NCBI GenBank assembly: GCA_965216155.1
Contig: CBDCFD010000007.1
Span: 372,001-436,000 of the forward strand
Direction of reading: 5' to 3'
Source of the DNA: CATOSP01 sp965216155
GTDB lineage: Bacteria; Chloroflexota; Dehalococcoidia; Lucifugimonadales; UBA3495
Length of the DNA stretch: 64,000 bases
Below the pieces are notes generated by a model that saw nothing but the letters and a program-made list of their open reading frames with translations, did no database searches and was not told where the DNA came from. Below, piece after piece: positions 1 through 9,234 of this stretch. The position numbers and the translations under genes were made by a program. How positions within the stretch are numbered: position 1 is the first letter of the stretch; every line of letters begins with the position of its first letter.

Positions 1-408
1 TCCCGTCTGGCCGAAGGGGGTTACCGAGGTCATTACCAGCCGCTGGTTCAATTCCCGCAGGTCCTCATAGCCGAGCCCGATGGACGTCATGTATCCGGGA
101 GGAGAACTCTCAATCAGAATGTCTGACTGGGAGACCAGTCGGCGGAACAATCCCCGGCCTGCGTCGGTCTCCAGGTCCAGGGTGACGCCCCGTTTGCCCC
201 GGTTCAGGTGCAGGAACAAGGGGCTCATTTCGATGTCCCGCCCCTCTGTAGGCCAAGAATCCCGCCCTCGGCTGTGGTCTCCGCCACTCGGTGGTTCCAC
301 CTTTATGACATCCGCGCCGTATTCGGCGAAGAGCTTACCGCAATAGGGACCAGCGATCCCTCCGGCGGTCTCTATCACGCGGCTGCCCCGCAGGGCCAGA
401 AAGGGCAA
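1..408 (-). CDS. CaiB/BaiF family CoA-transferase (3' part outside window)
   Basis: Family III CoA-transferases move CoA between carboxylic acids in the cytoplasm. The visible 136 codons hold the family's N-terminal nucleotide-binding half: RVIETAGGIAGPYCGKLFAE, then GADVIKVEPP, a HLNRGKRGVTLDL stretch and the IGLGYEDL motif. The chosen start is TTG at 408-406, preceded by AGGAGCACCG on the minus strand; no ATG fits as well. It lies 29 bp downstream of the ThDP enzyme (438-2084), so the two are probably one operon, an arrangement reminiscent of formyl-CoA transferase beside oxalyl-CoA decarboxylase, although the substrate cannot be read from sequence. The C-terminal half and the catalytic Asp lie beyond base 1. 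Confidence 0.85.
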   Translation of the reverse strand, partial: MPFLALRGSRVIETAGGIAGPYCGKLFAEYGADVIKVEPPSGGDHSRGRDSWPTEGRDIEMSPLFLHLNRGKRGVTLDLETDAGRGLFRRLVSQSDILIESSPPGYMTSIGLGYEDLRELNQRLVMTSVTPFGQTG

Positions 409-437
409 CGGTGCTCCTATACCCCAGGGGAGACCGG

Positions 438-2084
438 CTACCGGGGCGGCAGGCGGGACAGCCGGTTTTCCTCTTTGGTCATGAACTCGATGAGTGCGGG
501 GCGGCCATCGGCCATCCTCTCCTGGGCCCTGTTGATGGCCGGCACGATCTCCGCCGGGTCTTCCACCCTTTCACCGTGGGCTCCCAGCGACTGCGCCAAG
601 TTGGCGTATTCACCGTAGAGGTTGGTGAATGCGTAGCGCTCCGCCGCAACCGGGTAGTTCCTCGAATAACCGCTGAGAACAGCGTTGTTCAGGACCAACG
701 TCAGGATGGGTATCTTGTGTCGAACGGCGGTCTCGATGTCCATCCCCGCCATACCAATGGCGGCGTCCCCCATGATGTTGATCACCAGCTTGTCAGGAGC
801 TCCCAGCTTCGCCCCCATCGCGATTCCCAGGCCGTAGCCCAATTGGGACGAGTTGCCCCACCCCAGGTAACCCCTGGGCACGATTGCCTCGTAAAAGGGT
901 ATGGTCTGGTCGCGGGGGTGACCCGAGTCGTGGGTCACGATCGCCTGGGTGCGGTCAACCGTGTGCATCATGTCCCAGATGACCCGGTAAGGATTTATGG
1001 GTACTTCGTCTGAAGTGAGCAGCGGCATCCACTCTTCCAGCCATTCGTCCTTGACGCGCTTGATCTCGGCCTCAACCGAACCGTCTCCCCGGCGGCCATC
1101 GCCTCCGGCCTGCTTCTTCACCTCGTCGATGAGCTGTTGGATTACAAGGCGGGCGTCGCCAACGACGGCGTGATGAATCTGCTCTTCTTTGTTCAAGTCT
1201 TTGACGTCTACGGTGCATTGGACCAAGGTCTTCCCCTTGGGGATTCCCACCGAAGCCAGGTTAGTCGTAAAGCTGCAACCGATCCCGAAGACCAGGTCGG
1301 CCTTGTCCAGGAATTCCCGCGCCATTCTGGTCATGGTCCCCGCGCCAGTTCCTACCGACAGTGCATGGTTCTCCGGGAAGGCGCTCTTCCCGGTGTTGGT
1401 GGTCATTACCGGAGTGTTTGTCAGTTCGGCCAATTCGACCAGTTCGCTGGACGCCTCAGCCCACAGCACACCTTGACCGGCATAGATCAATGGATTCCGG
1501 GCAACCAGAAGGGCCCGCACGGCGGCGGCCACGTCTTCGGGGTCCCCGGCGCTCCGGTACCCCTTGACCGGCCTGTAATCGAACAACTCTTCGCTGATCT
1601 CTTCGCTGGCCACGTCTCCTGGCACCTGCACCATCACAGGGCTTCCCCGGCCTGACCGCAGGGCGGTATAGGCGCGGCGCATCATCTCCGGAATACGGTT
1701 GGCATGGTTGATCTGGTCCGACCATTTGGTGACGCTGGCGTAGGCGCTCATTGCGTCGAAGTCGGGGGACTGGCCCTGCCGGTCCCGAGCCGTGCCGCCG
1801 GGGAGAATCAGAATCGGCGTGGACTCGGCGTAGGCGTGGGCAATGCCGCCAAAGGCATTTTCAATGCCCGGACCGGACTGAGTTACCACGACTCCGGTCT
1901 TTCGCCCATTGGTCACGCGGGTGTAGCCATCGGCCATGTTGACGGTGGTCCGCTCGGTCCGCGACATGATGGGTTCTATGCCCGCGATGGCAGCCGCTTC
2001 GATCAAGGTGTTTGCAGGGAAGCAGAAGAGGTAGTCCGTGTTCTCCATCTTCAGAATACTGGCGATCGCCGTGTTGCCCTGCAT
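438..2084 (-). CDS. Thiamine-diphosphate-requiring enzyme (acetolactate synthase / decarboxylase superfamily)
   Basis: A 548-residue protein with the three-domain layout of ThDP-dependent 2-keto-acid enzymes. The N-terminal pyrimidine-binding domain carries the activating glutamate at about E44 (SRTERTTVNMADGYTRV). The C-terminal pyrophosphate domain carries a GDA variant of the GDG motif at about 439 and closes with NN at about 466. The family includes acetolactate synthase, benzoylformate decarboxylase, oxalyl-CoA decarboxylase and sulfopyruvate decarboxylase; the sequence does not choose between them. A clear paralogue lies at 42476-44116, with the glutamate also at position 44. Start ATG follows an AGAAGGAGAAT stretch. 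It sits upstream of, and probably shares a transcript with, a CoA-transferase. Confidence 0.88.
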   Translation of the reverse strand: MQGNTAIASILKMENTDYLFCFPANTLIEAAAIAGIEPIMSRTERTTVNMADGYTRVTNGRKTGVVVTQSGPGIENAFGGIAHAYAESTPILILPGGTARDRQGQSPDFDAMSAYASVTKWSDQINHANRIPEMMRRAYTALRSGRGSPVMVQVPGDVASEEISEELFDYRPVKGYRSAGDPEDVAAAVRALLVARNPLIYAGQGVLWAEASSELVELAELTNTPVMTTNTGKSAFPENHALSVGTGAGTMTRMAREFLDKADLVFGIGCSFTTNLASVGIPKGKTLVQCTVDVKDLNKEEQIHHAVVGDARLVIQQLIDEVKKQAGGDGRRGDGSVEAEIKRVKDEWLEEWMPLLTSDEVPINPYRVIWDMMHTVDRTQAIVTHDSGHPRDQTIPFYEAIVPRGYLGWGNSSQLGYGLGIAMGAKLGAPDKLVINIMGDAAIGMAGMDIETAVRHKIPILTLVLNNAVLSGYSRNYPVAAERYAFTNLYGEYANLAQSLGAHGERVEDPAEIVPAINRAQERMADGRPALIEFMTKEENRLSRLPPR

Positions 2085-2173
2085 TTCGATTCTCCTTCTG
2101 TAGCCGAATACCGGGAGCCTGTCCCATCCCAGGACCGATTGAGGGACCGGGAGTCAACCTACGGAGGCGGCGA

Positions 2174-2917
2174 TTATGGGATGCGCCGCATGGCCAGGGA
2201 GTTGGCTTCGGAGCCGTTCCCATAATCGACAGGTTTCCCGACGTGGAAGCCCTCTATTGGGAAGAACTCCCCCGATTTCAGCGCCTCCAATAGGTCGGCC
2301 TGGTTGCGTATATCGCCGGGAAATACGGTCGCGCCCTTGCCCAACCCGTTGGTGGAATGGGCGTCGCTTCCACCTGTCCCCTGGAAGCCGAGCAATTCAG
2401 CCACGCTCTGGGCGAACCGGTTTTCGTTTTCCAGGTTGCCGCCATTTACCACCTCTATTTCGTCAAGCAAGTCGAAAATAGGATGGGTGGAGGCGTAGTC
2501 AGGGGTGGTGGGGACTTCTTCCCACCGCTCGAATAGAATGTTCTGGGTGTAATTTCCCCTGGTTTCCAGCAAGTGACGGAAGGGATGCGCCAGGATCATT
2601 AAGCCGCCAACCCGGTCCACTTCCCTGCGAAGCGTCCTAATGGTCTCGATGTCCCCATTGTAGCCCGTGACGTACCTATCGAGTCCGAGGGTAATGATAT
2701 GGCCGAGCGGAGTATACATCTCCAAGGCGTTGACCAAAACCAGGTCCTGGTCCTTGGCGAATTCCTCGAACTCCGGGCGGGCCCAGCCGGTATGCTCGGT
2801 TATCATGATTCCCGTAAGTCCCACCCGCTTGGCCTCCGCCACCATTTCCTCGGGGGTTAACGCACTATCTGCGCTGCCCTGGTTGGTGTGAACGTGAAGA
2901 TCGAAAACCGAAGCCAA
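2174..2917 (-). CDS. PHP-domain metal-dependent hydrolase
   Basis: A 247-residue single-domain PHP (polymerase and histidinol phosphatase) protein. Metal-binding motifs appear in the expected order: DLHVHT at residues 6-11, MITEHTGW, ILAHPFRH and GGSDAHS near residue 185. Members are cytoplasmic phosphoesterases binding two or three metals, and free-standing versions act on phosphorylated sugars, nucleotides or histidinol phosphate. The substrate here cannot be assigned. It is transcribed in the same direction as the ThDP enzyme downstream (90-bp gap), so co-transcription is possible. Confidence 0.85.
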   Translation of the reverse strand: MASVFDLHVHTNQGSADSALTPEEMVAEAKRVGLTGIMITEHTGWARPEFEEFAKDQDLVLVNALEMYTPLGHIITLGLDRYVTGYNGDIETIRTLRREVDRVGGLMILAHPFRHLLETRGNYTQNILFERWEEVPTTPDYASTHPIFDLLDEIEVVNGGNLENENRFAQSVAELLGFQGTGGSDAHSTNGLGKGATVFPGDIRNQADLLEALKSGEFFPIEGFHVGKPVDYGNGSEANSLAMRRIP

Positions 2918-3070
2918 ACTGCCGCAACCTCTCTGGACTTGTTTTAGCTATGGTGTAAACGCCCACGTGAAGGCGGCTCACGACCGGGTGTTGACCCCGC
3001 ATTTATAGCCGAATTTGGGTGCTCAGTCAAGGAGAACACGCTCACGCCAACCCCGCCATTCCCACTTGGC

Positions 3071-3242
3071 GATGCCTTGCAGAAACAAACGGGTGCAATA
3101 CTGTTCTTCAACCCAGGCGCGGCGGGAAAACGCCGATTCAAGCTATTCCCGTCTCAAGCTATTCACGCCCATCGGCACGCTGGTCTTGGAGAATGGCACA
3201 GCCCAAGGCGCCATCATCCCCCTGGACGACGAGAACATTTAG
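3071..3242 (+). pseudogene. Remnant of a metallophosphoesterase C-terminus (YfcE-like)
   Basis: In one frame 3071-3145 reads DALQKQTGAILFFNPG then AAGKRRFKLF, resembling the NPGS-type C-terminal motif of YfcE-like phosphodiesterases. The reading then continues in another frame as FTPIGTLVLENGTAQGA and ends at TAG 3240-3242. The frame change coincides with an imperfect 16-bp tandem duplication, TCAAGCTATTCCCGTC followed by TCAAGCTATTCACGCC; removing one unit restores a single frame. The N-terminal half of such a protein is absent; a weak GEHAHANP in yet another frame just upstream might be the old GHTHxP motif. Family assignment rests on short motifs. Confidence 0.5.
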
Positions 3243-3276
3243 AGGCGCCGCGCTAAACCTCGCCGCTATTTCCCAT

Positions 3277-3385
3277 CTCCTCACGCCAGGGTTGGGGTGA
3301 GGCGCGCACCTCACTCGCCGCAGACCATGCTGCAGGCAAGGATTCCCACCTCATCCTAACCTTACCCTTCCAGGGGGAGGGGACT
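3277..3385. repeat. Intergenic C/G-rich repeat (CTCACCC..GGGTGAG type)
   Basis: This stretch contains CTCACGCCAGGGTTGGGGTGAG and, further on, CTCATCCTAACC...CCAGGGGGAGGGG. It matches a style of intergenic palindromic repeat common in bacteria, and a related copy lies at 53592-53632. The rest of 2918-3431 shows no gene apart from the metallophosphoesterase remnant. Confidence 0.45.
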
Positions 3386-3431
3386 TGCTCGTACCCATAA
3401 GGCGCGTCCAACGACCTGGGGGCCTCAGCCG

Positions 3432-4586
3432 CTACGAACTGCCGGAAGAACCCCCGTTCACCCTGACCACTCCAGAGCGGGCGCTGGGCAACCTGCCCAG
3501 CCGGTTGTCCTCTACCATCCGGTTGTACGACGCCTGTATGCCGCGCAACGAACGGTTGAACTGGGGCATGACGTACCTAGCAAAGAGTTCCAGGGACCGC
3601 TTCCACTTCTCGGTGGAAGTCCACTCGACCGACACCATCAGCAAGCCGCCAAATCCCCCCGTCGCATCTTCCAATTCCTTGATACGGCGCACGCAATGGT
3701 CCGGGTCTCCAATGATCCATTTGCGCTGGCCGATGATCTGGTCAACCGTAATCTCTTCCGCCGGCTGGCCGGGATACGCCTCGTAAGTCACCTTGCCGCC
3801 GGTCTGGAAGAAGTACTGGTTGGCTTCCTCCATCACACCTTCGGACACGTCGCGCATAGCCTGTTCGTTGGAATCGGCCAGGTAGATGCTGGTGGACAGC
3901 CGCCAGTTGTCCCGGCTGGGAGTATAACCGGCAGTATTGGCCAGCTCTTCATAGGCGGCCCATTGCTGGCCGATGTCCATCGCTCCCGGCTGCGTGTAAG
4001 CACCCGAGATCACGCCCAACCCTCTCTCGGCAGCCACGCGGATACTGTTGCCGCTACCCGAACTAACCGCGTATATCGGTAGGTGGGGTTCCTGGTAAGG
4101 CTTGACTTGGACCTCCATGTCCTTGATCTGCCAGTATTTCCCGTCGTAGGACACCAACCCATCTTCCCGGTATAGCTTCAGGATAATGTCCAGCGACTCG
4201 TTCATCATGGGGCGGAGTTCGGCGGGTTCCAAGCCGAAGAGCTGGATGTCAGGGGCCAGCACTCCCGGACCGCAGCCCAGCATCACGCGCCCATAAGCCA
4301 GGTGGTCCAGGAACGCCATGCGCTCCGCCACGTCGAAGGGATGGTGATAGGAGAGGTTGACCACCGCCGTGCCCAGACGGATGCGCTTCGTGCGGGTTGC
4401 CGCCGCCGCCAGGAAGATATCCGGCGCGGGGATGGTCTCCCACCCCCCGGAGTGGTGCTCACCAACCCAAAATTCGTCGAATCCCAGACTTTCCGCATAC
4501 TCGATAAGTTCCAGGTCTCGCTCGAATGCAAGGGTCGGGTTCTCGAAGTGGGAATGGGCCGGCATCATGAAAAAACCGAACTTCAT
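3432..4586 (-). CDS. LLM-class (luciferase-like) flavin-dependent oxidoreductase
   Basis: A 384-residue member of the bacterial luciferase-like superfamily, TIM-barrel enzymes that use FMN or F420. Typical features in order: MKFGFFMMPAHSH at the N-terminus, GFDEFWVGEHH near residue 40, RTKRIRLGTAVVNLSYHHP, the GRVMLGCGPGVL motif, PIYAVSSGSG and IIGDPDHCVRRIKEL near the C-terminus. The family oxidises or cleaves alkanes, sulfonates, aromatic or terpenoid ketones; no specific substrate can be read. It is one of three superfamily members in the window (with 37728-38939 and 53728-54573). The next gene upstream, the C1 peptidase at 4642, is on the same strand with a 55-bp gap. Confidence 0.9.
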   Translation of the reverse strand: MKFGFFMMPAHSHFENPTLAFERDLELIEYAESLGFDEFWVGEHHSGGWETIPAPDIFLAAAATRTKRIRLGTAVVNLSYHHPFDVAERMAFLDHLAYGRVMLGCGPGVLAPDIQLFGLEPAELRPMMNESLDIILKLYREDGLVSYDGKYWQIKDMEVQVKPYQEPHLPIYAVSSGSGNSIRVAAERGLGVISGAYTQPGAMDIGQQWAAYEELANTAGYTPSRDNWRLSTSIYLADSNEQAMRDVSEGVMEEANQYFFQTGGKVTYEAYPGQPAEEITVDQIIGQRKWIIGDPDHCVRRIKELEDATGGFGGLLMVSVEWTSTEKWKRSLELFARYVMPQFNRSLRGIQASYNRMVEDNRLGRLPSARSGVVRVNGGSSGSS

Positions 4587-4641
4587 GGCGTGTCTCCAAC
4601 TACTGGCTCAGAATCAATCCCTCGAAAGCCGTGGGTCGCCG

Positions 4642-6009
4642 CTATGCCAGGGAGCCCATCGGGTCCCACGGAGGAAGCACGATGGGTTCCTGTTCCAACG
4701 CGGATTGCAGGTCCGCGGGCAGGTAATTCTTCGGGCAGGCGATCTCGAACATGTACTCCGCAAACCAGGAGTCGTTCATCATAAAGAAGCCTTTGTCCCC
4801 CACCTTGTCGTCCCAGCTATTCTCGACACGCCAGCGGCGGGACTTGCCGTCGACCACGTCAACCCCGGTGAACATCATGGCGTGAGTCATCCGGGTCTGG
4901 TGGTACTCCAATCGCTCGGCCTTGTCCATCTCGAAGTCTGCGCCGTAGACGCTGGAATAATCGAAGAGCTCGGCGTCCCATATTCCCAGGTCCCGGTGCA
5001 TTTGCTTCCCGGTATCGCAGCCCATCCATACCGGTTTGCCATCCAGCAACATCTGCATGGCAATGTCCTTCATTAACTGGATATCGACGTTCAAGTACTT
5101 GATGGGCGGGGCCCCCGCCACGTTCCCCAGGTAAGCCACGGTGAAGGTCTTCCCCATCGGACTGCTTTCCCTGGGATCGTGGACCAACGATACATACTCT
5201 TCCAGGGGAGTCACGACATACTTTTGGGCAAACTCCATGGGGGTCATTTGCCCTTCCCTCTTGAACTCTCCATCCTTGTCCTTCCATTGCCAGTCGAATT
5301 GGCTGGGGGGAGTACCCAGGTGGATGCACAATACTTCGTAGATGGACTTAAGCACCTTGCGCTTCTGCCGGCGCATCTCGTCCAGCCCAGCTTCAGTGGC
5401 ATAGAGCTTGCGAATCCGCAACGCACCCTGGCGCATCTGGTAGTTGAGCATGGAATTCATGCGCATGGAATTGCTGGAGCTTTGAGTCTCCGGCATGACG
5501 GTCTTTGGAACCACGCCGTGCTTGTTCACCAATTCCACGAACATGTCCCACTGGCCACCGTCTTCGATGGAGCGTTGCAGGAGCCAGGCCACGGTCCGGT
5601 CGTCCACGGGGCGGTCCGCCGTCTCGATAATCGATTCCAATAGGAAGTTGGCCCTCTCCATTTTGTCCCAGAACATCACGTAGTTCTGGCTAAACTCGAA
5701 CTCCTTCAGGTTCAAGACCTTCCTGGACTCTGACCTGAACAGGTTGAGACCGGCAAACATCCAGCAGCGGCCGGAGCGTGCCTGGTTGGTGACTCCCCAT
5801 TCGTCCAGGACGGTGGAGAAGCTGTGGGCGGCTTCGGTCACGATTGCATGGTTCAGGGCGGCGTCGTTAACATCGTGCTGACTTACGACGTTTTGCATCA
5901 ATCGCTTAGTAGGGTCGGAGTCGAAGGCGCTACGAAAATCCGCAAGATCCGCGCCTGTCAAGACGCCTTCGGCTGGTCCGTTACTGGTCGCACTATCTGT
6001 ACTCATCAA
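4642..6009 (-). CDS. pepC: C1B family aminopeptidase (bleomycin hydrolase / PepC type)
   Basis: A 455-residue papain-fold cysteine aminopeptidase, close to the usual 440-460 length for PepC. The catalytic set is complete: Q76 and C82 in NQARSGRCWMFA, H376 in THAMMFTG and N397 in VENSWDD. There is no signal peptide, so it should act in the cytoplasm as a self-compartmentalising hexamer that trims peptides. The C-terminus extends a few residues past the fold (PMGSLA); in the family the C-terminal residues reach into the active site. The listed start has two Met codons (MMST); either is possible. Confidence 0.92.
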   Translation of the reverse strand: MMSTDSATSNGPAEGVLTGADLADFRSAFDSDPTKRLMQNVVSQHDVNDAALNHAIVTEAAHSFSTVLDEWGVTNQARSGRCWMFAGLNLFRSESRKVLNLKEFEFSQNYVMFWDKMERANFLLESIIETADRPVDDRTVAWLLQRSIEDGGQWDMFVELVNKHGVVPKTVMPETQSSSNSMRMNSMLNYQMRQGALRIRKLYATEAGLDEMRRQKRKVLKSIYEVLCIHLGTPPSQFDWQWKDKDGEFKREGQMTPMEFAQKYVVTPLEEYVSLVHDPRESSPMGKTFTVAYLGNVAGAPPIKYLNVDIQLMKDIAMQMLLDGKPVWMGCDTGKQMHRDLGIWDAELFDYSSVYGADFEMDKAERLEYHQTRMTHAMMFTGVDVVDGKSRRWRVENSWDDKVGDKGFFMMNDSWFAEYMFEIACPKNYLPADLQSALEQEPIVLPPWDPMGSLA

Positions 6010-6142
6010 ATCTCCCCGGGGCCATGTCCATAATGGTTGATTGTACCGGGGTGACCTACGGTGTCAACCCGGCGATGCCGGATGCAAGGCAATCGCATCT
6101 TAACCTTTTCACAGCAAGAATACGGACCCACATGGGTTTCCC

Positions 6143-6457
6143 CTACAGCGATGGGGTCCAGGGCAGCAGGGTCTGGAGGAGATCCCGAGGGTCGGGCGGT
6201 TGGTTTTGAGCGCGGCAGCGTTCCAGGTAGCGGACGACGGCCGTGAAGGTATGCAGACGGTAACCGGAGCCGGCGACCCGGATGACAAAGGCTTGAGAGT
6301 TGGGAAAGGGTTGGCGGTCTGCCCGGGCGCAGGTCCACTCCAAACATAGCTCATCGGCCATTCGTTGGAGGTGGAGTTCCGCCAACGGACGGGCCAGTTT
6401 ACGTTTGAGGGCGCGGACCCGGGACCGCAACCCGTTAATTTCAGAGCCAGGACTCAT
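6143..6457 (-). CDS. Small hypothetical protein
   Basis: A 104-residue ORF with a basic, helix-rich N-terminus (NGLRSRVRALKRKLARPLAE) and a C-terminal TFTAVVRYLERC stretch followed by DLLQTLLPW. I do not recognise a domain. It starts 40 bp from a pair of 93-bp direct repeats resembling insertion-sequence ends, so it may be an accessory or leftover protein of a lost mobile element. The nearest purine-rich ribosome site (AAGGAGC) is about 15 nt from the ATG, which is far. The 133 bp between it and the C1 peptidase start show no further gene. Confidence 0.4.
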   Translation of the reverse strand: MSPGSEINGLRSRVRALKRKLARPLAELHLQRMADELCLEWTCARADRQPFPNSQAFVIRVAGSGYRLHTFTAVVRYLERCRAQNQPPDPRDLLQTLLPWTPSL

Positions 6458-6497
6458 GGCGCCGGTTGGTTTGCTCCTTCAGATTTTGGATATAGTC

Positions 6498-6687
6498 GAT
6501 GGCACACATCCGGGTGTTCTGAAGCTGGAGATTTTAGTTTAGGGAAATTGTGGGCCATTTTGGTACATCGGCCTGGGTGGCGGGTCAGGGTGTGATGGCA
6601 CATATTCGGGTGTTCTGAAGCTGGAGAATTTATTTCAGGGAAATTGTGGGCCATTTTGGTACATTGGCCCTGGGCGGCGGGTTAGGG
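6498..6687. repeat. Two 93-94 bp direct repeats, possible IS21-like end
   Basis: Copy 1 (6498-6590) and copy 2 (6594-6687) share GATGGCACA, CGGGTGTTCTGAAGCTGGAG and GGGCCATTTTGGTACAT with scattered differences. IS21-family elements carry multiple internal repeats at their ends, often with TGGGCCAATTTT-like cores, so this may be an orphan end. No istA or istB gene remains nearby, so the assignment is tentative. Confidence 0.5.
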
Positions 6688-6814
6688 ATTTGGATTAGGA
6701 CGGAATTCCGGCATGGATTATAGTAACGGGTGGTCACCCCAGGTGGGAAGGGCCGAGTGTCAGCAGTCCAATTCAAGATAGACGGCGCCACTGCTCACGG
6801 CCGCGTGCGGTGGG

Positions 6815-6946
6815 GCTGCCCAGGCGTATGTGGAAGTTGCGCCCTGGCTTGGTGTATTCCCCGGTCTGCCAATTACTATCGTCGTGTTTGCCTGGAACCT
6901 TCCGGGTGACGCATTGCGCGGCGTGCTCGACCCGCGCTTGAGGGAT
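6815..6946 (+). pseudogene. Remnant of an ABC peptide-transporter permease C-terminus (DppC/OppC-like)
   Basis: In one frame the sequence reads APWLGVFPGLPITIVVFAWN then LPGDALRGVLDPRLR. This matches the end of oligopeptide/dipeptide ABC permeases, where a PWL.lFPGLAI segment precedes a last membrane helix and the GDALRDaLDPRLR tail. Only about 40 codons are left; no upstream transmembrane helices or partner subunits occur nearby. The frame stays open to 7093 but the extra sequence looks unrelated. The rest of 6688-7134 shows no gene; a weak stem (CCAAGCC...GGCTTGG) lies near 7014. Confidence 0.5.
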
Positions 6947-7134
6947 ACCGGCAGAGGCGGCGCATTACCCGTTCAACCAGCCCTCGGCCTTATGTCAACC
7001 AACTGTAGAGGACCCAAGCCCGGCCTGCTCAGGCTTGGCTCACTCTTTCAGCCGTTGGCTTATTCCCTCCGGCCCGCGTCTCGTCCACAATAGTCCTGGA
7101 TTCCGGCCTGGGTTGGGCCGATGGAGGTGTAGCT

Positions 7135-8373
7135 ATGACGTCCGCCGATGCCAAGTCGCCGCTGCCGCTGGAAGGTATCCGTGTCCTCGACGCCACCCAC
7201 ATCGTGGCGGGCCCCTTTTGCTCCCTGATTCTCGCCGATATGGGAGCCGAAGTCATCAAAGTGGAGCGGCCCCGCACCGGAGATTTGTCCCGCGGCCGTG
7301 GGCCCTTCATCGAAGACTCCGGCGGACGGCGCATTAGCTCTCGATTCCTGGGCGTAAACCGCAACAAGAAGAGCGTGTCCCTCGACCTCCGAAATCAGAG
7401 ATGCAAAGAGGTATTTGAAAACCTTGTACGGGAGTCCGACGTCCTGATCGACAACTGGGGGCCTGGCGCGTTTCGACGCCTGGGGTTGGGTTACGAGCAC
7501 CTGCAAGGGATCAACCCCAGGCTGATATACGCCAGCCTGACAGGTTACGGAGACCCCGATGGTCCGCTACCAGGCCCCTACGCTCACTGGCCCGCCAACA
7601 ACTTGAGCATTCAGGGCATGTCCGGATGGATGGAGATTACCGGTGTCCCGGACGGCCCGCCCCGCGGCGTGGGCGACAACATCGGTGACTCGGTACCCGG
7701 AGTCTGGACGGCTCTGGGCATCCTTCTGGCTTTGGAGTCCCGGCGCAAGACGGGCCGGGGCCAACTGGTCGACATGGCCATGTACGAGTGCATGGTGACG
7801 CACGTGGTCAGCAACATGAACGCCTACCAGGCTACGGGACGGAATCCGGGCCGCTCGCTCGACCAGATAGCGTCTGCGGGACTCACCTTCCGAGCCAGCG
7901 ACGGTTACGTGGTCATGGCAGGAGTCAGGTCTGAAACCCGGATGCGGGCGCTGTGGGAGTTGGTGGGCAGGAACGACCTCACGGAAGACGCGCGGTTCCT
8001 GGGCCAAGGGGCTACAGGCGACTTCTACCATCGGGAGGTCATACCGGCAATCGAAGATTGGTCGAGCCACCGGCCCAAGTGGGAGGTGGCGGGCAGGCTA
8101 ACTGAGATCGGTTTCAGCATGGGTGTGGCCCAGACAGTAGCGGACCTGGCCCAGTGCGAGCACCTGGACAGGCGGGGTATGTTCCTGGACTCCGGCGACA
8201 CCCTTGGCGGCGAGTTCCGCTCGCTGCGGACACCCGTCCAGTTAACAGGTTGCGTCGACCCGGAGGCCACTACACCCCCGCTACTAGGCCAGCACAACTC
8301 GGACATCCTGTGCGGCATCGGCGGCCTGACTGCGGAGGAATTGCGGGAGTTGGAAACAGATGGCGCGGTGTAA
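7135..8373 (+). CDS. CaiB/BaiF family CoA-transferase
   Basis: A 412-residue, full-length family III CoA-transferase. The N-terminal half shows IRVLDATHIVAGPFCSLILA, then DMGAEVIKVERP. A later segment NIGDSVPGVWTALGI contains the expected catalytic aspartate at about D185, followed by the SRRKTGRGQLVDMAMYE signature. The C-terminal half carries SDGYVVMAGV and ends with a GLTAEELRELETDG tail. The enzyme should form an interlocked dimer in the cytoplasm. The ATG has GGAGGTGTAGCT upstream. An IS66 element begins 43 bp downstream, so it now appears as a single-gene unit. Donor and acceptor acids are unknown. Confidence 0.9.
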   Translation: MTSADAKSPLPLEGIRVLDATHIVAGPFCSLILADMGAEVIKVERPRTGDLSRGRGPFIEDSGGRRISSRFLGVNRNKKSVSLDLRNQRCKEVFENLVRESDVLIDNWGPGAFRRLGLGYEHLQGINPRLIYASLTGYGDPDGPLPGPYAHWPANNLSIQGMSGWMEITGVPDGPPRGVGDNIGDSVPGVWTALGILLALESRRKTGRGQLVDMAMYECMVTHVVSNMNAYQATGRNPGRSLDQIASAGLTFRASDGYVVMAGVRSETRMRALWELVGRNDLTEDARFLGQGATGDFYHREVIPAIEDWSSHRPKWEVAGRLTEIGFSMGVAQTVADLAQCEHLDRRGMFLDSGDTLGGEFRSLRTPVQLTGCVDPEATTPPLLGQHNSDILCGIGGLTAEELRELETDGAV

Positions 8374-8964
8374 GGAATCGTGTTCCCACGTGAAAGTCCA
8401 CCCGCACAGCCGTTAGTAACTGTTCAGACTTGGTGGGGCGAATATGCTAATCTTCTCGTTGAGCGGAAAACGCTGGCGTCCGGGGCGCGATTGTGGCATA
8501 AGAGAACTATGGAAACGGAAGTGGACTTGAACCAGGCGAGCCGGGAGACGCTGCTGGAGATTATCGCGGAACTGCGCCAGCGGGTCGAGAGTCTGGAGGC
8601 CCGGCTGTCCGGCGGCGGCGGGCCGGGGGCCAGGATGCCGGGGCACAAACCGGCCGCCAGGCGCAAGGAGGCGGCGGAGGAAGAAAAGAAGCCCCGCAGG
8701 AAGCGTCCCCACGGCTTTGCCCGGCCGCGGATGGAACCCGCAGCGCAAGTGACCCACGCTCCGGAGTTTTGCCCCGAATGCCATACTACCCTGAGCGGGG
8801 GTTGGGCGCAGCGGACCCGGGAGGTCATCGAACTTCCGGCGTCTCCTGCCGAAGTTACAGAGCATGTCTTCATAGCCCGGACGTGTCCGCTGTGCCGGAA
8901 ACGGCGGCTGCCCCAGGACCCTCTGAAAGGTCTGGCCGCGGGCCGTCAACGCCTGGGAGCCAAC

Positions 8965-8988
8965 CCCGTATCCAGTACGGGGCAGGCT
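8965..8988 (+). repeat. 24-nt palindromic insert in IS66 transposase (copy i)
   Basis: Between AAC and CTG codons sits a 24-nt insert with arms CCCCGTA/TACGGGG around a 5-nt loop, ending in CAGGCT. It adds eight residues in frame (PVSSTGQA) where the neighbouring family sequence would read LGANLVSL. The reverse complement of copy ii (9684-9707) differs at one base. Confidence 0.75.
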
Positions 8989-9234
8989 CTGGTGAGTCTG
9001 ATCGCGACCCTGCGGGAAGAGGGACGGCTGCCCATAAGGACAATCCAATGGTATCTGCGAACGTTTCATCAGTTGAAACTGAGCGTTGGGGCCATCGTCC
9101 GGGCCGTCCACCAAGTTGCCCGGCAGGGAGGGCCGGAAGTGGGCGAGGTCCTGGAGTGCATCCGGTCCAGCCCGGTGGTCCACGCCGATGAGACGGGTTG
9201 GCGGGAGAACGGGAGAAACGGCTACGTTTGGACC

